Of a stretch of DNA of 64,000 bases, positions 9,176 to 17,130 are shown one piece after another; positions within the stretch are counted from its first letter, which is position 1; every line of letters begins with the position of its first letter. A model generated the notes under the pieces. It searched no databases and was not told the DNA's origin. It saw only the letters and a program-made list of their open reading frames with translations. The position numbers were made by a program, and so were the translations under genes. Source of the DNA: Lachnospiraceae bacterium (GTDB lineage: Bacteria; Bacillota; Clostridia; Lachnospirales; Lachnospiraceae); assembly GCA_017412055.1 (NCBI GenBank), contig JAFQOW010000021.1, positions 21,149-85,148 of the forward strand, read 5' to 3'.

Positions 9176-9177
9176 AT

Positions 9178-9206
9178 ATCTTAACTTTAAATCAACAAAA
9201 AGTCAA
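9178..9206 (-). promoter_or_regulatory. Putative promoter of the HPr-like gene
   Basis: On the minus strand, TTGACT (9201-9206), 17 bases, TAAGAT (9178-9183). This would leave a leader of about 100 bases before the start codon. Confidence 0.5.
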
Positions 9207-9227
9207 TGTATAATATGTAAAAAAATA

Positions 9228-9257
9228 TTGCATTATTCTGTGAAATATTATACATTT
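9228..9257 (+). promoter_or_regulatory. Putative promoter of mtaB
   Basis: TTGCAT at 9228-9233 is followed by overlapping candidate -10 boxes, TATACA (spacer 15) and TACATT (spacer 17). GGAGG follows about 25 bases later, just before the mtaB ATG. Confidence 0.4.
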
Positions 9258-9289
9258 CTAATATTAAATTTATTATTTAGGAGGAAAAT

Positions 9290-10630
9290 ATGCGTAAAGT
9301 TGCCCTTCATAATCTAGGATGTAAGGTAAATGCATACGAGACAGAGGCTATGAGACAGGCCTTGGAGGAAAATGGCTACCATATAGTTTCATTTAATGAA
9401 AAGGCTGATATATATATAATAAATACATGTACAGTTACAAATATTGCAGATAGAAAGTCAAGACAGATGCTTCACAAGGCGAAAAAGCTTAATAAGGATG
9501 CAATCGTTGTGGCTGTGGGCTGTTATGTTCAGGCAGCAGGAGAAGAGCTTAATAAGGACGAAGCCATAGATATAATTATCGGTAATAATAATAAATCAGA
9601 TATAGTGAACATATTAGAAGCATATTATGAGACAGAAGCTAACAATATGTTTATAGAAGATTTAAGTGGAAAGGCTCAGTATGATGAAATGAAGATGACT
9701 ACTGTAGGTGAACATACTAGAGCATTTGTAAAGATTCAGGATGGATGTAATCAGTTTTGTACATACTGTATTATTCCATATGCAAGGGGAAGGATTAGAA
9801 GTAGAAGTCTTAAGGATTTAGGTGAGGAGATTCCAAAGCTTGCTCAGTGTGGCTATAAAGAGATAGTGTTGACAGGTATTCATTTAAGCTCTTATGGTAA
9901 GGATTTGTCAAAAATAAATGATGATGAGGATAACAAAATAACATTGATAGATGCCATAAAGGAAGTGGCAAAGGTTAATGGCATAGAAAGAATCAGATTG
10001 GGTTCCTTGGAGCCTGGAATTATCACCACAGAGTTTTTGGAAGAGTTAAAGACAGTGGACAAGTTTTGCCCACATTTCCATCTTTCTCTTCAAAGTGGGT
10101 GTGATGATACATTAAAGAGAATGAATAGACATTATACTTCTGATGAGTATTTAGAAAAATGTCAGCTTATTAGAAAATATTATGATAAGGCAGCCATTAC
10201 TACAGATGTAATAGTAGGCTTTCCCGGTGAAACAGATGAGGAATTTGAAGTTACAAGAAATTTCTTAGAAAAGGTTGCTTTTGCAGAGATGCATATTTTC
10301 AAGTATTCTAAGAGGCAGGGTACTAAGGCAGCTGTAATGGAGAATCAGGTTAAGGAAGAGCTTAAGTCAGTAAGAAGTGATGTGCTTATAGAGCTTGGTG
10401 AAAGATTGAGAGAGGACTATATAGAGGGCTTTATAGATACAGAAGTGGAGGTTCTTATAGAGGAGCCTATAATCATAGATGGTAAGCAATATATGACTGG
10501 TCATACGAGAGAGTATGTTAAGGTAATTATGGATATTCCAGAGGAATATGTAGGTAAAATAGTACAAGCTGTCATAAAAGGTCGAAGAAAAAATCAAATT
10601 TTACTTGCGAATATGAAAGAAATGTATTAG
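9290..10630 (+). CDS. mtaB: tRNA (N6-threonylcarbamoyladenosine-37) methylthiotransferase MtaB
   Basis: MtaB is a radical SAM enzyme that converts t6A37 to ms2t6A37 in ANN-decoding tRNAs. The 446-residue protein has an N-terminal UPF0004 domain with LGCKVNAYE and further cysteines, a radical SAM domain with CNQFCTYC (C153, C157, C160), and a C-terminal TRAM domain. The N-terminal LGCKVN form separates MtaB from MiaB and RimO. It is preceded by GGAGG at good spacing. In B. subtilis the same gene (yqeV) follows prmA and rsmE; here thiI and the HPr-like gene lie between. Identification is secure. Confidence 0.96.
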   Translation: MRKVALHNLGCKVNAYETEAMRQALEENGYHIVSFNEKADIYIINTCTVTNIADRKSRQMLHKAKKLNKDAIVVAVGCYVQAAGEELNKDEAIDIIIGNNNKSDIVNILEAYYETEANNMFIEDLSGKAQYDEMKMTTVGEHTRAFVKIQDGCNQFCTYCIIPYARGRIRSRSLKDLGEEIPKLAQCGYKEIVLTGIHLSSYGKDLSKINDDEDNKITLIDAIKEVAKVNGIERIRLGSLEPGIITTEFLEELKTVDKFCPHFHLSLQSGCDDTLKRMNRHYTSDEYLEKCQLIRKYYDKAAITTDVIVGFPGETDEEFEVTRNFLEKVAFAEMHIFKYSKRQGTKAAVMENQVKEELKSVRSDVLIELGERLREDYIEGFIDTEVEVLIEEPIIIDGKQYMTGHTREYVKVIMDIPEEYVGKIVQAVIKGRRKNQILLANMKEMY

Positions 10631-10681
10631 TATATGATTAGCTAAATAGTGCGTGTCTAGCTAGAAAGGTTGATTAAGAAG

Positions 10682-10945
10682 ATGAGTGAAGTAAGTAATA
10701 ATACACAATATTTTAAAGAGGTACAGGAGCCAAAGATAGAGGTTGGACAGGTGTTAGAGCATGTCTATAATGCTTTGTCACAGAAGGGCTATAATCCTGT
10801 TAACCAGATAGTTGGATATATTATGTCAGGAGATCCAACATATATTACATCCCATAATAATGCAAGAGTAATGATTATGAAGGTGGAAAGAGATGAGCTT
10901 ATAGAGGAAGCTCTTCATTACTACATTAATAATAAATTAAAGTAA
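10682..10945 (+). CDS. ireB: IreB family regulatory phosphoprotein (UPF0297)
   Basis: This small protein of 87 residues has the family core KGYNPVNQIVGYIMSGDPTYITSHNNAR. In Enterococcus faecalis IreB is a substrate of the Ser/Thr kinase IreK and modulates cell-wall stress resistance. The start is the ATG at 10682, with AAAGG about 12 bases upstream; a TTG at 10670 directly abuts that motif and is less likely. It leads the conserved ireB-ruvX-DUF1292 trio seen in B. subtilis (yrzL-yrrK-yrzB). Confidence 0.93.
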   Translation: MSEVSNNTQYFKEVQEPKIEVGQVLEHVYNALSQKGYNPVNQIVGYIMSGDPTYITSHNNARVMIMKVERDELIEEALHYYINNKLK

Positions 10946-10973
10946 TAATTTATAAATTAAAGGAACGTATAAT

Positions 10974-11432
10974 ATGAGAATAATGGGACTTGATTTTGGT
11001 TCAAAAACTGTAGGTGTAGCAATATCTGATGCACTTTTAATAACTGCGCAAGGAATCGAAATAGTGCGCAGAGAACAGGAAAATAAGCTCAGAAGGACGC
11101 TGGCACGTATAGAGGAGCTTATAAAAGAGTATCAGGTGGAGAAGATAGTATTGGGGTTACCAAAAAATATGGATGGTTCATCTGGGGAACGTGTGGAGAA
11201 AACTATGGAATTTAAAGCTATGTTGGAGAGAAGGACACAGCTTGAAGTTATAATGTGGGATGAGAGACTTACGACAGTGGCTGCGGACAGACTTATGATG
11301 GAAGCTAATGTAAGGCGCGAAGATAGAAAAAAGTATGTGGATAGTATAGCGGCAACTTTTATCCTGCAGGGGTATCTCGATAAATTATCAATGGAAAAAG
11401 GAAGTGGAGTGAGTTATGGTAGAGAAGATTAG
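10974..11432 (+). CDS. ruvX: Holliday junction resolvase-like / pre-16S rRNA nuclease RuvX (YqgF)
   Basis: RuvX has an RNase H-like fold of 152 residues that takes part in 5' maturation of 16S rRNA. The first catalytic aspartate lies in [27 protein letters not shown] and the WDERLTT motif are also present, as is the third acidic patch in [23 protein letters not shown]. It overlaps the next gene by 17 bases, which implies translational coupling. Identification is firm from motifs and neighbours. Confidence 0.95.
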   Translation: MRIMGLDFGSKTVGVAISDALLITAQGIEIVRREQENKLRRTLARIEELIKEYQVEKIVLGLPKNMDGSSGERVEKTMEFKAMLERRTQLEVIMWDERLTTVAADRLMMEANVRREDRKKYVDSIAATFILQGYLDKLSMEKGSGVSYGRED

Positions 11433-11679
11433 TTTTGTGCTTGAGGATACTAAGGAAGAAGTAGAATTTTACGTAGTAGAGCAGACAAGAGTAAATAATA
11501 CTGATTACTTATTGGTTACAGAGGACGAGAATGATGAGGAATCAGTAGCATACATACTTAAGGATACATCTGATCCTTCTGAAACTGAGGCAGTGTATGA
11601 AATAGTAGAAGATGATAATGAATTAGAAGCTGTTTCTAAGATTTTTTCTGAAATTTTAGATGATATAAATATAGAATAG
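11416..11679 (+). CDS. DUF1292 protein (UPF0473)
   Basis: This acidic protein of 87 residues begins [24 protein letters not shown] and matches the DUF1292/YrzB pattern by sequence feel and by position directly after ruvX. The biochemical role of the family is unknown. It starts inside the end of ruvX. In B. subtilis the mltG gene follows; here RNase J and a YlbF-like gene come first. Confidence 0.88.
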   Translation: MVEKISFVLEDTKEEVEFYVVEQTRVNNTDYLLVTEDENDEESVAYILKDTSDPSETEAVYEIVEDDNELEAVSKIFSEILDDINIE

Positions 11680-11701
11680 AGGTTGTATAGAGAAGAGGTG
11701 T

Positions 11702-13393
11702 GTGATTTTGAGAACAGCTAAAACAGAAACAAATGAAAATGTAAAGATTAAGGTTATACCATTAGGCGGTTTGGAAGCTATAGGTATGAACATAACTGTA
11801 TTTGAGTACGAAGATGAGATAATTGTAGTAGATTGTGGTTTATCATTCCCTGATGATGATATGTTAGGTATTGATTTGGTTATTCCTGATATAACATATC
11901 TTAAGGATAATGCCCATAAGGTTAAGGCATTTATTATCACTCATGGACATGAAGATCATATTGGTTCGTTGCCATATGTATTAAAAGAGGTAAATGCACC
12001 AATATATGCTACAAAGCTAACTTTAGGTATAATAGAGGGCAAGCTTAAGGAGCATGGAATCGAAAAGCTCGTTAAGAAAAAGGTCGTAAAGCATGGCCAG
12101 ACAGTTACACTTGGTTCTTTTAAGGTTGAGTTTATTAAGGTTAACCATAGTATTGCTGATGCAGCAGGTTTAGCTATAACTACACCTGCAGGTATTATCG
12201 TTCATACAGGTGACTTTAAGATTGACTATACACCTATGTTTGGTGATACAACAGACCTTACAAGATTTGGTGAGCTTGGCAAGAAGGGTGTCCTTGCAGT
12301 TATGGCAGATAGTACAAATGCATTAAGACCAGGATTTACACCATCAGAGAGAAATGTTGGAAAGACTATTGATGGCATTTTTGCGGAGAATACAAAGCAA
12401 AGAATTATTATTGCTACATTTGCATCAAATGTAGATAGAGTAAGACATATTATAAATACTGCTGCAAAGTATAACAGAAAGGTTATAGTAGAAGGTCGTA
12501 GTATGGTTAATATCATCAATACGGCCAGTGAATTAGGATATCTTGAGGTGCCAGAAGGAACACTCATCGATATAGAAGAGATGAAGAATTATACTGATGA
12601 GCAGCTTGTACTTATAACAACAGGTAGCCAGGGTGAATCTATGGCAGCATTGTCTAGAATGGCAGCGTCAATTCATAAGAAGGTTACTATTAAGCCGGGA
12701 GATACAATTATCTTCAGCTCTAGTCCAATTCCTGGAAATGAGAAGGCTGTTACAAAGGTTATAAATGAGTTATCAATGCTTGGAGCGAATGTTATTTTCC
12801 ACGATACTCACGTATCAGGTCATGCATGTCAGGAAGAAATAAAGCTTATATATTCTCTTCTTAAGCCGAAGTATTCAATACCTCTTCACGGTGAATATAG
12901 ACATTTAAGAGGGCAGGCTGAGATAGCAGAATCTATGGGAATTGATAAGGATAATATATTTATATTATCATCTGGAGATGTATTAAATCTTAGTCAGGCT
13001 GAGGCATTTGTTGAGGATGCAAGAGTTCCAGCAGGTGGAATACTTGTAGATGGTCTCGGTGTAGGTGATGTAGGTAATATCGTTCTTAGAGACAGACAGA
13101 ATTTGGCAGAGAATGGTATTATAATTGTGGTTATGACATTTGAAAAATATAGTAATCAGTTACTTGCTGGACCAGATATGGTTTCAAGAGGCTTTGTGTA
13201 TGTAAGGGAGGCAGAGAATCTCTTAGAGGAAGCTAGAGCAACAGTCAATGATGCAGTTATCGACTGTATTGATAGAAATATCACAGACTGGGGCAAAATT
13301 AAGATGGTTGTTAAGGAGACACTTAGCGATTATCTCTGGAGAAAGATAAAGAGAAATCCTATGATTCTTCCAATCATTATGGAGGTTGAATAA
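11702..13393 (+). CDS. rnj: Ribonuclease J
   Basis: RNase J is a 5'-3' exo- and endoribonuclease of the metallo-beta-lactamase/beta-CASP class and a main mRNA decay enzyme in Firmicutes. The chain of about 563 residues carries the zinc motif HGHEDH (H81 onward), the beta-CASP part with HVSGHA and PLHGEYRH, and the RNase J C-terminal domain. The likely start is GTG at 11702, with a TTG at 11708 as alternative, both after AGAAGAGGTG. Only one copy is in the window, so J1 or J2 cannot be told apart. Confidence 0.95.
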   Translation: MILRTAKTETNENVKIKVIPLGGLEAIGMNITVFEYEDEIIVVDCGLSFPDDDMLGIDLVIPDITYLKDNAHKVKAFIITHGHEDHIGSLPYVLKEVNAPIYATKLTLGIIEGKLKEHGIEKLVKKKVVKHGQTVTLGSFKVEFIKVNHSIADAAGLAITTPAGIIVHTGDFKIDYTPMFGDTTDLTRFGELGKKGVLAVMADSTNALRPGFTPSERNVGKTIDGIFAENTKQRIIIATFASNVDRVRHIINTAAKYNRKVIVEGRSMVNIINTASELGYLEVPEGTLIDIEEMKNYTDEQLVLITTGSQGESMAALSRMAASIHKKVTIKPGDTIIFSSSPIPGNEKAVTKVINELSMLGANVIFHDTHVSGHACQEEIKLIYSLLKPKYSIPLHGEYRHLRGQAEIAESMGIDKDNIFILSSGDVLNLSQAEAFVEDARVPAGGILVDGLGVGDVGNIVLRDRQNLAENGIIIVVMTFEKYSNQLLAGPDMVSRGFVYVREAENLLEEARATVNDAVIDCIDRNITDWGKIKMVVKETLSDYLWRKIKRNPMILPIIMEVE

Positions 13394-13395
13394 TC

Positions 13396-13734
13396 GTGAC
13401 AGATATAGTAAGAGCTAAAGCTGAAGAGTTAAAGTACGCAATACTAAATAGCGAAGAGTACAAAAATTTTGATGGATACAGAATAAAATTAAATGAGAAT
13501 CCTGAGTTAAAGGCAAAGGTTAATGCATTTAGAGCAGGTAATGTTCATTTACAGATGCAAAAGGCAAACTATGGCAATGCAGATGTGCAGGGATTTGCCA
13601 ATGAACATAATGAATTGTTAAGCAACACTTTAGTTAGAGATTTTCTAAATGCGGAGCTTATACTGTGTAAGATGATAAGAAAGGTTGATTCTATAATATT
13701 GTCAGATATAGAATTAGAACTAGACTTTTTATAA
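13396..13734 (+). CDS. YlbF/YmcA family protein
   Basis: The 112-residue, mostly helical protein resembles the YlbF/YmcA (Com_YlbF) family. B. subtilis members of that family form the Y-complex that assists RNase Y-dependent mRNA maturation. It begins with GTG two bases after the RNase J stop, so the two are probably translated together. The pairing with an RNase fits an RNA-processing role, but this is inference. The family call rests on length, helix pattern and a motif such as LVRDFLNAELILCKMIR near the C-terminus. Confidence 0.75.
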   Translation: MTDIVRAKAEELKYAILNSEEYKNFDGYRIKLNENPELKAKVNAFRAGNVHLQMQKANYGNADVQGFANEHNELLSNTLVRDFLNAELILCKMIRKVDSIILSDIELELDFL

Positions 13735-13788
13735 GCTTTTGTTTATAATGTGTAGGATTGCAAATTAATAGATAGGTAGGATAAGCAG

Positions 13789-14244
13789 ATGAATTTAAGG
13801 AAAACTGCCATTATGATATTTAGATTAACCTTGAAGATGGTTATCTTAGCAGCGTTGGTTGCGGTATTTTACGTGGTATGTGTAAAGACATTTGAATATG
13901 GTGGAGCTATCTTCTCAGAAGAGCCTATGGATTCATATGGTAAAGGTGGGGATGTAGTTGTTACAATTCCTGTGGATACTACTGCTGGTGAGTTAGGTAA
14001 CATATTAGAAAAAAACGGTCTTATAAAAGACGGTAATATGTTTAAAATACAAGCATTTTTATATGATCTTACCATTACTCCAGGAACATACACATTTTCT
14101 ACAGAGAACAATGTGGAAGATATCATAGACATTATTAATGCAAACGCACCAAAGGAAGACGAAAAGAAAACGGAAAAGAAAACCGAGAAGCAGACAGAAA
14201 AGAAGACAGAGAAGCAAGAAGAAACAACTAAAGTAGAGAAATAG
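13789..14244 (+). CDS. MltG-like N-terminal stub without transglycosylase domain
   Basis: This 151-residue protein has one N-terminal membrane helix (about residues 15-35). A short domain like the LysM-type subdomain at the front of MltG/YceG follows (VTIPVDTTAGELGNILEKNG, then TPGTYTF). It ends in a Lys/Glu/Thr-rich repetitive tail. The catalytic YceG domain of the usual ~350-residue enzyme is absent. The position just before the trmR-like gene equals that of mltG (yrrL) in B. subtilis, so it looks like a shortened relative. Whether it still works as a cell-wall factor is unknown. Confidence 0.7.
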   Translation: MNLRKTAIMIFRLTLKMVILAALVAVFYVVCVKTFEYGGAIFSEEPMDSYGKGGDVVVTIPVDTTAGELGNILEKNGLIKDGNMFKIQAFLYDLTITPGTYTFSTENNVEDIIDIINANAPKEDEKKTEKKTEKQTEKKTEKQEETTKVEK

Positions 14245-14257
14245 AACGGAGATTAGG

Positions 14258-14920
14258 ATGATAGTAAACGAGCGAATCGTGTCCTATATTCATTCATTGG
14301 AAAGCCAGAATAGCGAAGTTCTAACAAAAATTGAACAGAATGCAATAAAAGATAATGTGCCGATTATCCGAAAAGAGATGGAGAGCTTTTTAAGGGTTAT
14401 GCTAACGATTAGCAAACCCTTAAATATACTAGAGCTTGGATGTGCTATAGGATATTCGGCAATTCTTATGAGTGAATATTTACCTGAGGGTGGACACATA
14501 ACTACAATAGAAAATTATGATAGGAGAATAGTCGAAGCGAAAGCTAATATAGAGATGGCAGGTCTTTCTTCAAAGATAACATTGCTTGAGGGTGATGCTA
14601 TGGAGGTTATGAAAGATTTAGAATCTGAAAATTATGATTTTGTATTTATGGATGCGGCGAAAGCGCAGTATATCAATTTTTTGCCAGAGGTTATGCGCCT
14701 TATGAAGCCGGGAGCTATTCTTATAGCTGATAATGTGCTTCAGGATGGAGATATAATTGAATCTAGATACGGAGTGATAAGAAGAAATAGAACTATTCAT
14801 AGTCGTATGAGAGAATATATGTATGAAGTAAAGCATATGGAAGAGTTAGAGACAACTATAGTACCTATCGGTGATGGAATTACTATGAGTGTAAAGAAGG
14901 AGAAAAAGGATGTACAGTAG
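14258..14920 (+). CDS. trmR: tRNA 5-hydroxyuridine O-methyltransferase-like protein (TrmR/YrrM)
   Basis: This is a class I SAM-dependent O-methyltransferase of 220 residues, with the SAM site LELGCAIGYSAILM and metal-site region FMDAAKAQY followed by DNVL. It resembles catechol O-methyltransferase-type enzymes. In B. subtilis the gene at this position is TrmR, which methylates 5-hydroxyuridine in tRNA, and the next gene is a U32 protein in both organisms. It overlaps the U32 gene by 11 bases. The fold is certain; the tRNA substrate is inferred from context. Confidence 0.85.
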   Translation: MIVNERIVSYIHSLESQNSEVLTKIEQNAIKDNVPIIRKEMESFLRVMLTISKPLNILELGCAIGYSAILMSEYLPEGGHITTIENYDRRIVEAKANIEMAGLSSKITLLEGDAMEVMKDLESENYDFVFMDAAKAQYINFLPEVMRLMKPGAILIADNVLQDGDIIESRYGVIRRNRTIHSRMREYMYEVKHMEELETTIVPIGDGITMSVKKEKKDVQ

Positions 14921-16133
14921 ACCGGAATTATTAATACCAGCAAGCAGCTTAGAGGTGCTTAAAGTTGCGGTAATGTTTGGTGCAGATGCAGTTTATATCG
15001 GCGGAGAAGCTTTTGGACTTCGTGCCAATGCAAAGAACTTTTCTAAGGAAGATATGATAGAGGGAATAGATTTCGCTCATAAGCATGGGGTGAAGGTGTT
15101 TGTAACAGCCAATATCCTTGCACATAATAGCGATTTAGACGGTGTGAGAGAGTACATGCAGGAGCTTAAGGAAATTAAGCCAGATGCGCTTATTATCGCT
15201 GACCCAGCTATATTTACCATCGCAAAGGAAGTATGTTCTGAGATAGAGATACACATAAGTACTCAGGCGAATAATACCAACTACGGAACATTTAAGTTTT
15301 GGCATGGACTTGGAGCAAAGAGAGTGGTTACAGCAAGGGAATTATCATTGAAGGAAATTAAGGAAATAAGAGACAATATTCCTGAAGATCTTGAGATAGA
15401 GACGTTTATTCACGGTGCAATGTGTATTTCATATTCAGGAAGATGTCTTCTTAGCAGCTTTATGGCAGGTAGAGACGCTAACAAGGGTGCATGTACACAT
15501 CCTTGCAGATGGAAGTATGCGGTTATGGAAGAGTCACGTCCGGGAGAATATATGCCTGTTTATGAGAATGAGCGAGGAACATATATTTTTAACTCCAAGG
15601 ATTTATGTATGATAGAGCATATTCCAGAGATGATGGAGTCAGGCATAGATAGCTTTAAGGTTGAGGGAAGAATGAAGACTGCTCTCTATGTAGCAACTGT
15701 TGCAAGGACATATAGAATGGCTATTGATGATTACAAAAAATCTCCAGATTATTATAGAGAAAGAATTCCGTTTTATAAGTCAGAGATAGCAAAATGTACT
15801 TACAGACAGTACACAACAGGATTTTTCTTTGGTAAGCCAGATGAGAATACTCAAATATATGATAGCAACACATATGTAAAGGAGTACACATATCTTGGAC
15901 TTATAGAAGGAAAAAATGATTTAGGTTATAAAATCACTCAGAGAAATAAGTTTACTGTAGGCGAAAAAATTGAGGTTATGAAGCCTAATGGTGAAAATAT
16001 AGAGGTTCAGGTTAAAGGTATATATACAGAGGAAGGTGAGAGCAGAGAAAGTGCTCCACATCCAAAGGAAGTATTATACGTTGACCTTGGAATGGAATTA
16101 GAAGAATTTGATATTTTAAGAAGAGCTGAATAG
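14910..16133 (+). CDS. U32 family peptidase-like protein (tRNA/rRNA hydroxylation type)
   Basis: This U32 family protein of 407 residues has the typical start LLIPASSLEVLKVAVMFGADAVYIGG. The cysteine-bearing core runs GAMCISYSGRCLLSSFMAGRDANKG and then CTHPCRWKY. U32 proteins such as TrhP and RlhA take part in RNA hydroxylation rather than proteolysis. In B. subtilis the yrrN-yrrO pair beside trmR makes ho5U in tRNA, so together with the preceding methyltransferase this gene probably acts in mo5U formation. Only one U32 gene is seen here. A hairpin terminator overlaps the start of sigK downstream. Confidence 0.9.
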   Translation: MYSRPELLIPASSLEVLKVAVMFGADAVYIGGEAFGLRANAKNFSKEDMIEGIDFAHKHGVKVFVTANILAHNSDLDGVREYMQELKEIKPDALIIADPAIFTIAKEVCSEIEIHISTQANNTNYGTFKFWHGLGAKRVVTARELSLKEIKEIRDNIPEDLEIETFIHGAMCISYSGRCLLSSFMAGRDANKGACTHPCRWKYAVMEESRPGEYMPVYENERGTYIFNSKDLCMIEHIPEMMESGIDSFKVEGRMKTALYVATVARTYRMAIDDYKKSPDYYRERIPFYKSEIAKCTYRQYTTGFFFGKPDENTQIYDSNTYVKEYTYLGLIEGKNDLGYKITQRNKFTVGEKIEVMKPNGENIEVQVKGIYTEEGESRESAPHPKEVLYVDLGMELEEFDILRRAE

Positions 16134-16151
16134 CAGTCACATTGGATAGGC

Positions 16152-16190
16152 CCCCTGCATAAAATGTAATAAATTATGCAGGGGCTCTTT
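16152..16190 (+). terminator. Hairpin after the U32 gene that also pairs with the sigK ribosome site
   Basis: An 11-bp stem CCCCTGCATAA (16152-16162) pairs with TTATGCAGGGG (16174-16184), followed by CTCTTT. It can act as a terminator with a short T run. The right arm contains AGGGG, the only good ribosome site for the sigK ATG six bases later. Confidence 0.7.
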
Positions 16191-16823
16191 ATGGAAGCTT
16201 TTAAGGAACCGTTAACGAAGGAAGAGGAAGAATTCTTTGTATTAAAACATAGAGCCGGAGAGCCACAGGCGAAGGACATTCTTATAGAGAGAAACTTAAG
16301 ATTGGTCGCTCATATAGCAAAGAAATATAGTAAAGGTGAGTGCGTTTCTGAAGATTTATTATCAGTTGGCACCATAGGGCTAATTAAGGCAGTTAACAGT
16401 TTTGATAATTCAAAGGGTATAAGGCTTGGAACATATGCCAGTAAATGTATAGAAAATGAAATTCTTATGAATCTTCGCAGTGAAAAGAAAAAGCAAAAAG
16501 AGGTAAGTCTATATGAACCTATCGGCACGGATAAAGAGGGAAATGTTGTATATCTTCTGGAGATAATAGAATGTGAAGGTATAGATGTGGTAGCAGCCTG
16601 TGATACAGAAGATAAAATGAAGTGGTTGGCAAATAGTTTTTTTAGAGTATTAACAAAAAGAGAGCAGGATATTTTAATACGTAGATATGGTTTGAATGGT
16701 GAAGATGAGGTCACACAAAGAGAGCTTGCCAAGGAATTATCCATATCTAGAAGCTATGTAAGTCGTATAGAGAAGAAAGCTCTGGAAAAATTAAAAGAAG
16801 ATTTTTTGAAAGCATGTAAATAA
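16191..16823 (+). CDS. sigK: Sporulation sigma factor SigK
   Basis: SigK directs late mother-cell transcription in endospore formers. The 210-residue chain has sigma-70 region 2 (LIERNLRLVAHIAKKY, then DLLSVGTIGLIKAVNSFD and GIRLGTYASKCIENEIL) and region 4 with a helix-turn-helix (TQRELAKELSISRSYVSRIEKKAL). It is a single uninterrupted frame with no skin-type insertion. The first residues MEAFKEPLTKEEEE resemble a short pro-sequence. I choose the ATG at 16191, with AGGGG 6 bases upstream; the ATG at 16176 lies inside the hairpin stem. SigK versus SigE rests on overall similarity and is likely, not proven. Confidence 0.88.
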   Translation: MEAFKEPLTKEEEEFFVLKHRAGEPQAKDILIERNLRLVAHIAKKYSKGECVSEDLLSVGTIGLIKAVNSFDNSKGIRLGTYASKCIENEILMNLRSEKKKQKEVSLYEPIGTDKEGNVVYLLEIIECEGIDVVAACDTEDKMKWLANSFFRVLTKREQDILIRRYGLNGEDEVTQRELAKELSISRSYVSRIEKKALEKLKEDFLKACK

Positions 16824-16827
16824 GTGT

Positions 16828-16856
16828 TTGCCATTTTATCACGAATATGGTAGACT
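16828..16856 (+). promoter_or_regulatory. Putative promoter of the SCIFF gene
   Basis: TTGCCA (16828-16833), 17 bases, TAGACT (16851-16856). A dyad ATATGG/CCATAT surrounds the -10 box and could be a regulator site. Confidence 0.55.
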
Positions 16857-16895
16857 TAATCCATATTGTAAAACCTAATAGGAGGAAAAACAGTA

Positions 16896-17039
16896 ATGAA
16901 GCATATTAAGACATTAACAAAGAAGACATTAAAGAATACTATGGCTAAGGGTGGTTGTGGCGAGTGCCAGACATCATGCCAGTCAGCATGTAAGACATCT
17001 TGTACAGTTGGAAATCAGAGCTGTGAGAGCCAGAAGTAA
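16896..17039 (+). CDS. SCIFF ribosomal peptide (six cysteines in forty-five residues)
   Basis: This 47-residue open frame starts with MKHIKTLTKKTLK and carries six cysteines at 21, 24, 28, 32, 36 and 43 in a Gly/Ser/Thr-rich tail. This is the SCIFF precursor found almost universally in Clostridia. The cysteines are joined by thioether links made by the radical SAM enzyme encoded next. GGAGG lies 10 bases before the ATG. The peptide's biological role is not settled. The identification is secure because of the cysteine pattern and the adjacent maturase. Confidence 0.96.
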   Translation: MKHIKTLTKKTLKNTMAKGGCGECQTSCQSACKTSCTVGNQSCESQK

Positions 17040-17064
17040 TCTAAATACAGTGATGTATGAGAGG

Positions 17065-17096
17065 AAGGCGGCGGTTTTATAATCGCTGCCTTTATA
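17065..17096 (+). terminator. Attenuator-like hairpin between SCIFF peptide and maturase
   Basis: The stem AAGGCGGCG (17065-17073) pairs with CGCTGCCTT (17084-17092) with one G-T pair and a 10-base loop, then TATAAT. With only a short T run it may end transcription partially, giving more peptide than enzyme message. Confidence 0.55.
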
Positions 17097-17130
17097 ATGT
17101 TTAATCGTAGTAATTAAAGGAGTAATACCA

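Noticed and set aside
16152..16823. skin-like insertion in sigK
   Set aside because: The frame is continuous through regions 2 and 4; no recombinase or broken halves are present.
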